Source: JADJPO01 sp963828555 (lineage in GTDB: Bacteria > Actinomycetota > Actinomycetes > Actinomycetales > Kineosporiaceae). Taken from it: a stretch of DNA of 64,000 nucleotides. The translations under genes and the position numbers were made by a program. The notes under the pieces are model-generated. The model did no database searches and was not told the origin of the DNA. It was given only the letters and a program-made list of their open reading frames with translations. This document shows, one piece after another, positions 16,539 through 25,494 of the stretch. The stretch spans positions 558,001 through 622,000 of the forward strand of contig CAWHEL010000004.1 in the NCBI GenBank assembly GCA_963828555.1. Direction: 5' to 3'. The stretch's first letter is position 1. Every line of letters starts with the position of its first letter.

Positions 16539-18347
16539 TCAACGGCTGAGGAAGGTGGGCGAGGTCATCAGCATGATCGCGGCCAGGGCCCCGGTCTCCT
16601 CGCGGGCCCAGGCCTCGTGCGGGTAGGAGCGGGGCAACGTGGTCGAGGCCAGCAGGGTGTTCAGCGCTGCCTTCTCCTGCGCCGTGGGCAGCCGGCCGAG
16701 CACCTTGCGGCTGACCGCGTCGATCGAGGCGGCGCGGTTGCCCGGCGGCTTCGGCAGCAGCTTCTTCGGGCCGGGCAGGCCGATCTTGTTCGGCCACCAG
16801 GCGTGCACCAGGGAGGAGGTGTGGTTGATCAGCTCCAGCGCGGCGGCGGGGGACTGCCACTTCCGGGCGATGTCGGGGTAGCCGTCCGGAGTCGGCCAGG
16901 CCATCGGCACGTGCCCGATGCTCTGGGTCATCCAGTACAGCTGCTGCAGGCCTTCCTTGTCGCCGGTGTACCTCGCGTCGAGGGTGCGGAGGACGGCCAC
17001 GATCCGCTCGAACGGGCGGCGCATCTTCAGGCTGCCGGACGACGCGAACTCGGCCGAGGCGAACAGTTGGCGCAGCACCGGCGCGATCGAGGTCCTGTTG
17101 CGCAGGTAGGTGGCCGCGAGTGCCTTGACCAGGGCCGGCGAGGGGTTGTCGGAGACGAACCGGATCGCCAGCTTGCGGCAGATGTGGTTGGCCGTCGAGG
17201 GGTGCATGGCCAGCCACCGGACGAAGCGCTGCTGGGCGATCTTGCCGGCATCGCCGGTGCCGTTGGTGATCGTCCGGCCCATGATCCTGACCGGCTTGGT
17301 GTAGTGCCGCGACGGTACGTAGCGGGTGACCCCGGTGTCCCAGGGGGTCTCCCACCCGGTGAGCAGCAGGGCGGCCTGCTTGACATCCTTCTCGGTGTAG
17401 CCGCCGTTGACGCCGAGGGTGTGCAGCTCCATCAGCTCACGGGCGTAGTTCTCGTTCGGTTGCTGTTTGGTGGAGAGCTCGTTGTCGAGGTAGGCGAGCA
17501 TCGAGGGGTGGGTGGAGCTGGCCACCAGCATGTCCTCGAACCGGCCCAGGGCGTGCTTGCGGATGACGTCGGAGTCGTAGCGGTGCCGCGAGTAGGAGCC
17601 CTTGTCGGCCGGGGCCGGCACGTTCAGGTGGTCGGACCAGAACTCGACCATCACCTCGTTGAGCTGCCGCTTGCTCCAGATCGCCCGGCCGAGGTGCTGC
17701 AGGCCGACCTCGTAGAGGAACTCGTAGTATTTGTCGTTGTTCTTCTGCATCGCGTGCACCCGCGAGATCGACCACTTCAGCCGCGGGTACAGGGCGCTCA
17801 CCTTGTCGCCCAGCGGGTCGGGGATCCGCGACGGGGCGAGCTGCAGGGCGAGCCAGTTCGAGATGCCCATCTTGGCCACCTCGGCGCGCAGCGCCGGGGT
17901 GGGGGCGTAGGTCACCCGGCGCAGCAGGTGCTCAGCGGTGAGCTTCTTCGACACCGCCACGGGGCTGAGCTTGGGCATCGCGGCCTTGGCCGCGGTGTTG
18001 TTCGCGGCGGCGAGCATCGCGCCGCTGTTGGAGGTCGCAGCTCCCGCCGTGCCGGCCGAGAGCTTGTTGGCCGCCGCGGCGACAACGCCCTTGTCTCCCA
18101 GGGACATCGCGGCGAGGCTGCCGGTCGCGGCGGCGCCGGCGGCGGCGGCGAGGGCCTGGCGGCGGCTCAGGGTGACCGGGCGGAACAGCTTCGAGGCCTC
18201 CCGGGCTCCGGCGGCGACCCTGAGCCCGACGGCGTGACCGCGGGTGCGACCCAGGGCCCGCTTGCGTGCGTACCGCTCGGCCCGGCGGCTGGTGACGCCG
18301 TCCTTCCGTTCGGTGTGGAGTGTGTCCGTTGCCTGGCCCCGAGTCAT
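16539..18347 (-). CDS. DUF1800 family Tat-exported protein
   Basis: A 602-aa protein. The N-terminal 75 residues are basic and carry a twin-arginine motif (VTLSRRQALAAAAGAAA), so export by Tat is likely. The DUF1800 domain follows: LTAEHLLRRVTYAPTPALRA, MVEFWSDHLNVPAP, YDSDVIRKHALGRFEDML, NENYARELMELHTLGVNGGY (the family's best-conserved block) and a C-terminal LLASTTLPRSYPHEAW. ATG 18347 follows ACAGGAGCAGG. First gene of a two-gene unit with DUF1501. Biochemical role unknown. Confidence 0.88.
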   Translation of the reverse strand: MTRGQATDTLHTERKDGVTSRRAERYARKRALGRTRGHAVGLRVAAGAREASKLFRPVTLSRRQALAAAAGAAATGSLAAMSLGDKGVVAAAANKLSAGTAGAATSNSGAMLAAANNTAAKAAMPKLSPVAVSKKLTAEHLLRRVTYAPTPALRAEVAKMGISNWLALQLAPSRIPDPLGDKVSALYPRLKWSISRVHAMQKNNDKYYEFLYEVGLQHLGRAIWSKRQLNEVMVEFWSDHLNVPAPADKGSYSRHRYDSDVIRKHALGRFEDMLVASSTHPSMLAYLDNELSTKQQPNENYARELMELHTLGVNGGYTEKDVKQAALLLTGWETPWDTGVTRYVPSRHYTKPVRIMGRTITNGTGDAGKIAQQRFVRWLAMHPSTANHICRKLAIRFVSDNPSPALVKALAATYLRNRTSIAPVLRQLFASAEFASSGSLKMRRPFERIVAVLRTLDARYTGDKEGLQQLYWMTQSIGHVPMAWPTPDGYPDIARKWQSPAAALELINHTSSLVHAWWPNKIGLPGPKKLLPKPPGNRAASIDAVSRKVLGRLPTAQEKAALNTLLASTTLPRSYPHEAWAREETGALAAIMLMTSPTFLSR

Positions 18348-18452
18348 CCTGCTCCTGTCGTCGAGCACGCCCCCACCTAAGCAGGCACGCCCAAGACTGA
18401 TCATCAAGTACTCGCAAAGCGGGGACAAAGCCTGCTACCAGGCGTGTTCCAG

Positions 18453-19328
18453 CTACCAGAGGCCCTTCGGCTCCAGATCGGCCCCGTCGGCGGAGGCAGC
18501 CAGCCGGGCCACCCGCTCCGCCACGTCGTCCGCACATCCCCAGGACAGACTCAGACCGGCACCGCCGTGGCCGTAGCAGTGCACCAGGGTGCGGTCCTGC
18601 TCGTGCTGCACCCCCAGGTGCACCGTGGGTCGATCGGCCTCGATCTCGGTCCGGTCGCTGCTCACCCGTGCCCCCCGAAGACCAGGCTCGATCGCGACCG
18701 CCCGCTCGAGCAGCGCGGGCGCGTCGTCCTCGGCCGGGCCGCACAGGACGGCGCCGCGCCCGTCTGGCACCAGGTACATCCCGTCCTGGGCGAACCAGCG
18801 CTCCGGCACCTCGCTCAGATCGGTCAGCCGCAGGTGCCGACGGGCGTGCGGGGTGACCTGGGGGTCGGGCACCAGCGCCCGCGAGGCGAGGCCGGTGCAG
18901 TTGACCACGAACCCCCGCTGCGGCAGGGCGGGCAGCGCCATCCGGGTCAGGGTGCCACCGGCGGAGAACAGGCGCTGCACCAGGTAGGCCAGGTAGCGCG
19001 AGCTGTACACGATCGGGGCGCTCACCTGCTGCACGGCCCCGCCGGCGCCGAGCAGGCGGCCGGGCATCATCGCCACCGTGGCGCTGCTCCGCTCCGGGCC
19101 CTCGGCCAGTTCGGTCAGCACGGTGCGGGTCACCCGGGCCCAGCGGACGGCGTCCGGCCCGAGGTGGGCCGGCGGCGGCAGCCAGGGCACCGGTCCGGCG
19201 GCGGACGGCGTCTCGCCGGGCAGGTCCCGGGCCAGCACATCGACCAGCAGATCGGTGGTCTCGGCCAGGCGGACGGCGCAGGTGAGGCCGACCACGCCCG
19301 CGCCGATCACGAGCACGCGTTCCGGCAC
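18453..19328 (-). CDS. FAD-dependent oxidoreductase, D-amino-acid oxidase family
   Basis: A 291-aa flavoprotein. The N-terminal Rossmann motif is VLVIGAGVVGLTCAVRLAE, and the C-terminal block VHCYGHGGAGLSLSWGCA is the DAAO-family FAD-binding signature. It is short compared with DAAO (about 320-345 aa). GTG 19328 is preceded by GGGAGGAGGGAGGAGCC. It lies 22 bp downstream of nucS in the same direction. It would oxidise an amine or D-amino acid; the substrate is not evident. Confidence 0.85.
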   Translation of the reverse strand: MPERVLVIGAGVVGLTCAVRLAETTDLLVDVLARDLPGETPSAAGPVPWLPPPAHLGPDAVRWARVTRTVLTELAEGPERSSATVAMMPGRLLGAGGAVQQVSAPIVYSSRYLAYLVQRLFSAGGTLTRMALPALPQRGFVVNCTGLASRALVPDPQVTPHARRHLRLTDLSEVPERWFAQDGMYLVPDGRGAVLCGPAEDDAPALLERAVAIEPGLRGARVSSDRTEIEADRPTVHLGVQHEQDRTLVHCYGHGGAGLSLSWGCADDVAERVARLAASADGADLEPKGLW

Positions 19329-19350
19329 GGCTCCTCCCTCCTCCCTTGCC

Positions 19351-20046
19351 CTAGAACAAACGGTTCTCGCTCGAATCGTGACCGCGCAGCGCGTCATAGT
19401 CGAGAGTCAGGCAGCGAATTCCTCGATCCGTGGCCAGCACCCGAGCCTGCGGCTTGATCTCCTGCGCGGCGAACACCCCTCGCACCGGGGCCAGCAGCGG
19501 GTCGCGGTTGAGCAACTCCAGGTAGCGGGTGAGCTGCTCGACGCCGTCGATCTCGCCCCGGCGCTTGATCTCCACGGCCACGCTCGCGCCGTCCGGATCA
19601 CGCACCAGCAGGTCGACCGGGCCGATCGCGGTGGGGTACTCCCGGCGGACCAGGGTGTAGCCGGTGCCCAGGGTGTGCACGTGCTCGGCAAGCAGTTCCT
19701 GCAGGTGGGCCTCCACGCCGTCCTTGACCAGGCCGGGGTCGATGCCCAGCTCGTGCGAGCTGTCGTGCAGCACCTCGTGCAGCAGCACGGTGAGCCTGTC
19801 GTCGGTCTTGTCGTGCTGCACCGTCCAGACGTCGACCACTCCGGCCGCGAGCTGAACCGCCGACGGCGCAGTCACGGTGAGCCGGCAGGGCGGGCTCATC
19901 CAGTTCAACGGTTTGTAGGAGCCGCCGTCGGAATGCACCAGCAGGCTGCCGTCGGCCTTGACCACCAGCAGTCGGGTGGCCTGCGGCAGATGGGCGTTCA
20001 GACGGCCGGCGTAGTCGACCGAGCAGCGAGCAATCACCAAGCGCAC
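19351..20046 (-). CDS. nucS: Endonuclease NucS/EndoMS (mismatch-specific)
   Basis: Non-canonical mismatch repair nuclease used by actinobacteria in place of MutS/MutL. The 231-aa protein matches the whole family: N-terminal MRLVIARCSVDYAGRLNAHL and GSYKPLNWMSPP (DNA-binding domain), and the RecB-like catalytic region with Asp in LLVRDPDGASVAVEIKRRGE, Glu and Lys in VEIK, then GVEQLTRYLELL. The tail ends SSENRLF, similar to the C-terminal clamp-binding tail. GTG 20046 is the start. It is divergent from the dehydrogenase gene at 20150. Confidence 0.95.
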   Translation of the reverse strand: MRLVIARCSVDYAGRLNAHLPQATRLLVVKADGSLLVHSDGGSYKPLNWMSPPCRLTVTAPSAVQLAAGVVDVWTVQHDKTDDRLTVLLHEVLHDSSHELGIDPGLVKDGVEAHLQELLAEHVHTLGTGYTLVRREYPTAIGPVDLLVRDPDGASVAVEIKRRGEIDGVEQLTRYLELLNRDPLLAPVRGVFAAQEIKPQARVLATDRGIRCLTLDYDALRGHDSSENRLF

Positions 20047-20149
20047 GGGCGAAGGTTACCGGCGAGTGTGTCGAGCGCCGCATCCGCAGCCGCCCGTGGC
20101 CGTGGGCGCGGTGCCAGACTGCGAGAGTCGATCCCCCGAGGAGGACTCC

Positions 20150-21925
20150 ATGTCGCGCGAATTCACCACTGCTGCCGTCGTCGGGCTCGGAACCATGGGG
20201 GCCGGCGTGGCCGAAGTGCTGGCGCGCAGGGGGCTGACCGTGGTCGGGATCGAGATCGGCCAGCGGGCCCTGGACAAGGGCGAGGCCCGGATCAGGGCCT
20301 CGGTCGAGCGGGCCGTCACCCGCGGCAAGCTGACCGCCGAGGACGCCGAGGCCGTGCTGGGCCGGATCAGTTACTCCCTCGAGCTCGAGGGCGCGGCGGA
20401 CGCCGACCTGGTGGTCGAGGCGGTCCCGGAGCGGCTGGCGCTGAAGAAGGAGATCTTCGGCAAGCTCGACTCGATCTGCCGTGACCAGGCCGTGCTGGCC
20501 ACGAATACCTCCAGCCTGCCGGTGACCGACATCGCGGTGGCCACCGAGCACCCCCGAAGGGTGATCGGGCTGCACTTCTTCAACCCCGCGCCGGTGCAGA
20601 AACTGGTCGAGGTGATCGGCACCGTGGTCAGTGACCAGGGCGTGATCGAGGACGCCGTGGCGCTGGTCACCCGCCTGGGCAAGACCCCCGTGGTGGTCGG
20701 CGACCGGGCCGGCTTCATCGCCAACAGCCTGCTCTTCGGATACCTGAACCATGCGGTGCGGCTGCTCGAGTCGCGCTACGCCACCCGCGAGGACATCGAC
20801 GCGGCGATGGTCTACGGCTGCGGCCTGCCGATGGGCCCGTTGGCCCTGATGGATCTGATCGGCCTGGACACCGCCTACGAGGTGCTGGACACGATGTACC
20901 ACCAGGGCCGCGAGCGCGTGCACGCCCCGGCGCCGGTGATCAAGCAGATGGTCACCGCCGGCCTGCTGGGGCGCAAGAGCGGGCGCGGTTTCTACACCTA
21001 CGCCAAGCCCGGCTCCTCGACCGTGGTGCCGGACGCCGCCACCCCGTCGGCGACCGCGGTGACCGGCCCGGTGCGCCCGGTGCACTCGGTCGGCGTGATC
21101 GGCTCGGGCACGATGGCCTCAGGCATCGTCGAGGTGTTCGCCAAGGCCGGGCTGGACGTGCTCTTCGTGGCCCGCGGCGAGGCCAAGGTGGCTGCGGTGA
21201 TCGCCAAGATCACCGCCAGCCTGGACAAGGCGGTCGCCCGCGGCCGGCTCGACGAGAGCGCGCGGACGGCGGCCCTCGGCCGGGTCCGCGGCGTCACCTC
21301 CGTCACCGAGTTGGGCTCGGTCGACCTGGTGGTCGAGGCGATCGTGGAGGACCTGGAGGTCAAGCGCGCGCTCTTCGCCGAGCTGGACGGCATCTGCAAA
21401 CCGGGCGCGATCCTGGCCACCACGACGTCGTCGCTGCCGGTGATCGAGTGTGCGGTGGCCACCCAGCGCCAGCACGACGTGGTCGGGATGCACTTCTTCA
21501 ACCCCGCCCCGGTGATGAAGCTGGTCGAGGTGGTGCACACCGTGGCCACCGCGCCCGACGTCGTCGCCACCGTGGTCGACCTCTGCGGGCGGATTGGCAA
21601 GCACCCGGTGACCTGCGGCGACCGGGCCGGGTTCATCGTCAACGCGCTGCTGTTCCCGTACCTGAACGACGCCGTGCGGATGCTGTCGGAGCACTACGCC
21701 ACCGCCGACGACATCGACCTGGCGATGAAGAACGGCTGCGGCTACCCGATGGGTCCGTTCGAGCTGCTCGACGTGGTCGGGCTCGACGTGTCGCTGGCGA
21801 TCCAGAAGACGCTGTACCTGGAGTTCCGCGAGCACGGCTGGTCGCCCACGCCGCTGCTGGAGCAGATGGTCACCGCCGGGTATCTGGGCCGCAAGACCAA
21901 GCGGGGCTTCCGCATCTACGCCTGA
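20150..21925 (+). CDS. Double-length 3-hydroxybutyryl-CoA dehydrogenase
   Basis: A 591-aa protein made of two complete 3-hydroxyacyl-CoA dehydrogenase units in tandem. Unit 1 (about 1-285): VGLGTMGAGVAEVLAR, ATNTSSLPVTDIA, IGLHFFNPAPVQKLVEVI, YGCGLPMGPLALMDLIGLD. Unit 2 (about 310-591): IGSGTMASGIVEVFAK, TTTSSLPVIECA, VGMHFFNPAPVMKLVEVV, NGCGYPMGPFELLDVVGLD. Both retain the NAD loop and the catalytic His in HFFNP. ATG 20150 follows GAGGAGG. It would reduce acetoacetyl-CoA to 3-hydroxybutyryl-CoA, the step between the thiolase (32982) and crotonyl-CoA used by Ccr (30971). Confidence 0.93.
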   Translation: MSREFTTAAVVGLGTMGAGVAEVLARRGLTVVGIEIGQRALDKGEARIRASVERAVTRGKLTAEDAEAVLGRISYSLELEGAADADLVVEAVPERLALKKEIFGKLDSICRDQAVLATNTSSLPVTDIAVATEHPRRVIGLHFFNPAPVQKLVEVIGTVVSDQGVIEDAVALVTRLGKTPVVVGDRAGFIANSLLFGYLNHAVRLLESRYATREDIDAAMVYGCGLPMGPLALMDLIGLDTAYEVLDTMYHQGRERVHAPAPVIKQMVTAGLLGRKSGRGFYTYAKPGSSTVVPDAATPSATAVTGPVRPVHSVGVIGSGTMASGIVEVFAKAGLDVLFVARGEAKVAAVIAKITASLDKAVARGRLDESARTAALGRVRGVTSVTELGSVDLVVEAIVEDLEVKRALFAELDGICKPGAILATTTSSLPVIECAVATQRQHDVVGMHFFNPAPVMKLVEVVHTVATAPDVVATVVDLCGRIGKHPVTCGDRAGFIVNALLFPYLNDAVRMLSEHYATADDIDLAMKNGCGYPMGPFELLDVVGLDVSLAIQKTLYLEFREHGWSPTPLLEQMVTAGYLGRKTKRGFRIYA

Positions 21926-22006
21926 GCGGGGTGCCTCCGACAGGGTGTCTGCGACGCACGACCGGGCGGGGTGCAACGCGATGGCGGTCTCGGGCGTCTG
22001 GGGTCT

Positions 22007-22984
22007 GTGAACGAGATGGACGACGTCGAGTCCCGGTTGAGCGCTGCCTTGCGGCAGGGCGCGAGCAATGGAGTGCACGTGGGTGCTGTGATCGAGGGAT
22101 CCCGGGTGGCCGTGCCGGAGCGGCGTCGGCGGAACGGGGTGATCGCCGCTGTGCTGGGCACCGCCGTGCTGGCCGGCGCCGGTACCGGAGTGGCGCTGCA
22201 GCTGACCGACGGCGACCCCACGCTGGTGGCCGGCACGACGAGCACCGCCTCCGCGCCGCCGTCCGTGGCGTCGTCCGCCTCGCCGCTGGTGGTGGCCCCT
22301 TCGGCGTCACCGTCAGTGTCCCCCTCGGCGTCCGCCAAGCCCTCGGTCGTGGCCTCGGCGTCACCGGTCGTCGCCCTGCCGCGGACGCGTCAGGGACTGG
22401 TGATCATTCCGGACGGCGCGCTGCTCGGGCCGGACGACCTGGCCGAGCTGCCCGGCGTCGTCCTGGTCACCGGGTTCGACAGTCAGCAGTACCTCAAGGT
22501 GCCCACCACCTCGACCAGCAGTTGCGCCAAGGAGCCGCTGGGGCTGCAGTACGCCGTCGGCGGGCGCAGCATCCTCCGGCTGCAGCGTGAGGACAACAGC
22601 GATCAGTGGTCGCTCTCCTCCGCCGTTCGGGTGTTCGGGCAGAACGGCTCCAAGGACCAGATCCGTTGGCTGCAGCGCAATCTCGACACCTGCACCGGCG
22701 TCTGGGGGGACCTGACGACGGTCGACGTCGCCGGGATCGGGGACGGCGCGGCGATGGCGTACTCGACCACGGTCACCCCGCACACCGTGATGGTGCTCGG
22801 CGCGGTGCGTTCGGGGCGCGCGACATCCGGGTTCCAGCTGTTCGTCCCCGTCGAGGCGGCCGGCAGCGACGAGGAGCGGGTGGAGCTCGCCGTCGCTCAG
22901 GGCACCCGGCTGCTCGAGGTCGCCCACCAGCATCTGGTCGACACGATCGGCCCGGCGAGCCTCTCCGATCGGTCGCTGCGCTGA
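22007..22984 (+). CDS. Single-pass membrane protein with Ser/Ala-rich linker
   Basis: A 325-aa protein of unknown function. A short cytoplasmic segment ending PERRRRN precedes one membrane helix (about residues 40-62, GVIAAVLGTAVLAGAGTGVA), then a Ser/Pro/Ala linker (about 75-120) and an extracellular domain with two cysteines (SSCAKEPLGLQ, LDTCTGVWGD). The layout recalls anti-sigma-type or sensor membrane proteins of actinobacteria, but no known domain is visible. GTG 22007 or ATG 22016 may be used; the first is taken. It follows the dehydrogenase by 81 bp. Confidence 0.65.
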   Translation: MNEMDDVESRLSAALRQGASNGVHVGAVIEGSRVAVPERRRRNGVIAAVLGTAVLAGAGTGVALQLTDGDPTLVAGTTSTASAPPSVASSASPLVVAPSASPSVSPSASAKPSVVASASPVVALPRTRQGLVIIPDGALLGPDDLAELPGVVLVTGFDSQQYLKVPTTSTSSCAKEPLGLQYAVGGRSILRLQREDNSDQWSLSSAVRVFGQNGSKDQIRWLQRNLDTCTGVWGDLTTVDVAGIGDGAAMAYSTTVTPHTVMVLGAVRSGRATSGFQLFVPVEAAGSDEERVELAVAQGTRLLEVAHQHLVDTIGPASLSDRSLR

Positions 22985-23005
22985 GACCTGTTGCGGCGCA
23001 AGGCA

Positions 23006-24703
23006 TCAGAGCAGGTAGAGCCGGCTGAGCGGCACCCGCTCGACCGGCTCGGCGGCCAGCAGGGCGCCGTCCAGTCGTACGGCCGAGGTGCGGTGGTCGA
23101 CGTCCACGACGCCGGTGCGGGTGTTGCGCACCAGGTCGGCCAGCCCGATGCCGCGGCACCCCCGCACGGCCACGCGGCGGCGCCGGGTGGGCAGCCGGTC
23201 CGCGCCGGAGTCCCGGCAGGCCCGGCTGACGAAGGCGACACCCAGGTCGGCCGCCGCCCCGCCGTGCCCGCCGAACTGCGGGCCGTAGACCAGCGGCTCG
23301 GCGGCGTCGATGCTGGCGTTCGCGTCGCCGGTGACGCCCCAGGCCGGGAACCCCGCCTTGAGCACCAGGTGCGGCTTGACCCCGAAGTAGGCCGGCTCCC
23401 ACAGCACCAGGTCGGCCAGCCGGCCCGGGGTCAGGGAGCCGACCTCCTCGGACAGGCCGTGCGCGATCGCCGGGTTGATGGTCAGCTTGGCCAGGTAGCG
23501 CAGCACGCGCGCGTTGTCGTCTCCCTCGGCGGAGACCAGATCGTCCGTAACCCCTTGAGCGCGTAGACGGTGCTTCATCACGGCGGCGGTGGCGAAGGTG
23601 CGGGAGATCGTCTCGCCGACCCGCCCCATGCCCTGCGCGTCCGAGGACATGATCGGGATCACGCCGAGGTCGTGCAGCACGTCCTCGGCGGCCATGGTGG
23701 CCGCGCGGATCCGGTCCCGCGCCATCGCCAGGTCGCTGGGCAGGTCCGTCTTGAGCCCGTGCACCGAGACGATCATCGCGAAGTGCTCCTCGACCGCGTC
23801 GCGCCCGAAGGGCATGGTCGGGTTGGTCGAGGAGCCGATCACGTTCGGCACTCCGGCCAGACGGAGCACGTCGGGCACATGCCCGCCGCCGCACCCCTCG
23901 ACGTGGAAGGCGTGGATGGTGCGCCCGTCGAGCACGGCCAGGGTGTCCTGCACGAGCATGCTCTCGTTCAGCCCGTCGGTGTGCACCGCCACCTGCACGT
24001 CGTGCTCCTCCGCCACCCGCAGCGCGGCGTCGAGGGCGCGGGGGTGGGCGCCGGTGTCCTCGTGCACCTTGAACCCGCACACCCCGCCGAGCTCGAGCGC
24101 CTCGACCATCGGGGCCGGGCGGGAGGAGGAGCCGCGGCCGAGGAAGCCGATGTTCACCGGCCAGGCGTCGAACGCCGCCCAGCCGCGGTGCAGCCCGTAG
24201 CGGTCGTTCACCCCGACCCCCCAGACGGGTCCGTACTCCTGGCCGAGCAGGGTGGTCACGCCCGAGGCGAGCGCCGCCTCCATGATCCGCGGCGACATCA
24301 GGTGCACATGGGTATCGATCGCGCCCGCGGTGGCGATCAGCCCCTCGCCGCTGACCACCGCGGTGCCGGTGCCCACCACGACGTCGACCGCGTCCAGGGT
24401 GTCTGGGTTGCCGGCCCGGCCGACGCCGACGATCCGGCCCTCGCGGACGCCGATCGAGGCCTTGCGCACCCCGAGCAGCGGGTCGACGATCACTACGTTC
24501 GAGATCACCAGGTCGCAGGTCTGCGCGCGGTCGACGGCGGCCAGGTGCATGCCGTCGCGGGCGGTCTTGCCGAAGCCGAGCAGGAACTCCTCGCCGCGCA
24601 GTTGGGAGTCGTCCTCGACGCGGATCACCAGCCCGGTGTCGCCGAGGCTGATCCGGTCGCCGGCGCTCGGGCCGTGCACGGCTGCGTACTCGTCGGGGGT
24701 CAT
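23006..24703 (-). CDS. Non-canonical urease alpha subunit-like amidohydrolase (UreC-like)
   Basis: A 565-aa urease-alpha homologue. Against Klebsiella numbering (offset 5) the nickel ligands are all kept: His132 and His134 (DTHVH), carbamylated Lys212 and His214 (FKVHED), His241, His267, Asp355 (SSDAQ); Arg331 is kept. The mobile-flap cysteine (C319) is Val314 in IVSVHGL, and the flap motif MVCHHL is gone; the segment before residue 190 (GQEYGPVWGVGVNDRYGLHR) differs from the normal GGTGPAAGT. Ala363 is Gly358. Nickel hydrolase chemistry is therefore likely, on a substrate other than urea. ATG 24703 overlaps the upstream gene's stop (ATGA). No ureDEFG genes are in the window. Confidence 0.85.
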   Translation of the reverse strand: MTPDEYAAVHGPSAGDRISLGDTGLVIRVEDDSQLRGEEFLLGFGKTARDGMHLAAVDRAQTCDLVISNVVIVDPLLGVRKASIGVREGRIVGVGRAGNPDTLDAVDVVVGTGTAVVSGEGLIATAGAIDTHVHLMSPRIMEAALASGVTTLLGQEYGPVWGVGVNDRYGLHRGWAAFDAWPVNIGFLGRGSSSRPAPMVEALELGGVCGFKVHEDTGAHPRALDAALRVAEEHDVQVAVHTDGLNESMLVQDTLAVLDGRTIHAFHVEGCGGGHVPDVLRLAGVPNVIGSSTNPTMPFGRDAVEEHFAMIVSVHGLKTDLPSDLAMARDRIRAATMAAEDVLHDLGVIPIMSSDAQGMGRVGETISRTFATAAVMKHRLRAQGVTDDLVSAEGDDNARVLRYLAKLTINPAIAHGLSEEVGSLTPGRLADLVLWEPAYFGVKPHLVLKAGFPAWGVTGDANASIDAAEPLVYGPQFGGHGGAAADLGVAFVSRACRDSGADRLPTRRRRVAVRGCRGIGLADLVRNTRTGVVDVDHRTSAVRLDGALLAAEPVERVPLSRLYLL

Positions 24704-25383
24704 GCGCCGAGGTAGCCCATCTGGCGGGCCCGCTCCAGCGCGGCCGGAAGGGCCCCGGGGGCGTCCAGCGGGCCGTCGACCAGGCCGGCGAAACCCACCG
24801 CCACGCGTCGTCCGCCGATCGGCACGAGCTGGACCTCGACGTCCGCCCCGGGGTCGAACCGCACTGCCGCTCCGGCCGGGATCGCCAGGTGCCGCCCGAA
24901 GGCGGCGGCCCGGTCGAAGCGCAGCCGTGGGTTGGCCTCGAAGAAGTGCCAGGCCGAGGTGACGCTGATCGGCACCTCGGCGGTGTTACGCACCCACACC
25001 TTCACCTGGGTCGAGGAGTCGGGCGGCTCGCTCACCGCAGCGGTGCGGACGGCGCCGGGTGCGGTCTCGCCGAGCGAGCCGCCGCCGATCGGGTCGGGCA
25101 CCACGGCGAGGCGGGTGCCGTCGTCGAACACCGCCTCCACCCGCACCTGGGTGACGATGTCGGCGACGCCCGGCAGCACGTCGTCCGGCCCGAGCGCCGC
25201 CCGCCCGGCAGCCACTGCGGCGGTCAGCCGGGCGCCGTCGCGGGCCGCCTCGATCACCGTGTCGCTCACCAGCGCAACGGTTTCCGGCACGTTCAGGCGC
25301 AGTCCGCGGGCATGGCGGGCCCGGGCCAGCTGGGCCGCGGTGAAGATCAGCAGCCGGTCGCGCTCCTGCGGGGTCAGTCGCAT
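24700..25383 (-). CDS. Fused urease gamma-beta subunit (UreAB-like)
   Basis: A 227-aa fusion. Residues about 1-100 are UreA-like: MRLTPQERDRLLIFTAAQLA, LNVPETVALVSDTVIEAARD, DDVLPGVADIVTQVRVEAVF. Residues about 115-205 are UreB-like: VKVWVRNTAEVPISVTSAWH then FFEANPRLRFDRAAAFG and HLAIPAGAAVRFDPGADVE. UreB normally reads SHYHFFE; here it is SAWHFFE. Fusions of these subunits are known in some bacteria. It is the first gene of the urease-like pair and overlaps ureC by 4 bp, so translation is coupled. It is divergent from the agmatine deiminase gene across a 111-bp region with a palindrome. Confidence 0.88.
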   Translation of the reverse strand: MRLTPQERDRLLIFTAAQLARARHARGLRLNVPETVALVSDTVIEAARDGARLTAAVAAGRAALGPDDVLPGVADIVTQVRVEAVFDDGTRLAVVPDPIGGGSLGETAPGAVRTAAVSEPPDSSTQVKVWVRNTAEVPISVTSAWHFFEANPRLRFDRAAAFGRHLAIPAGAAVRFDPGADVEVQLVPIGGRRVAVGFAGLVDGPLDAPGALPAALERARQMGYLGA

Positions 25384-25432
25384 GGCGCCCAGTGTGCGCT
25401 ACCCGGTGCCGGCGCCGGGGCCCTTGCCTGAT

Positions 25433-25451
25433 TCTTGGATATCATCCAAGA
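25433..25451. promoter_or_regulatory. Palindromic operator candidate between urease-like genes and aguA
   Basis: TCTTGGAT-ATC-ATCCAAGA is a perfect 8-bp inverted repeat with a 3-bp spacer, in a locally AT-rich patch between two divergent starts (25383 and 25495). It is well placed for a regulator controlling both transcripts; the TetR protein encoded at 26571 is the obvious candidate. Confidence 0.65.
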
Positions 25452-25494
25452 TTAGCGGGTTCGAGAGGCCTGACCATGCGCGAGGAGCCCGGTG

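Noticed and set aside
23006..24703. Ordinary urease operon
   Set aside because: The flap cysteine is missing, gamma and beta are fused, and no accessory genes are present, so calling it a standard urease would overstate the evidence.
23570..24715. Plus-strand open frame opposite ureC
   Set aside because: His/Gly/Val-rich translation typical of antisense frames in GC-rich DNA; ureC-like frame has conserved metal ligands.
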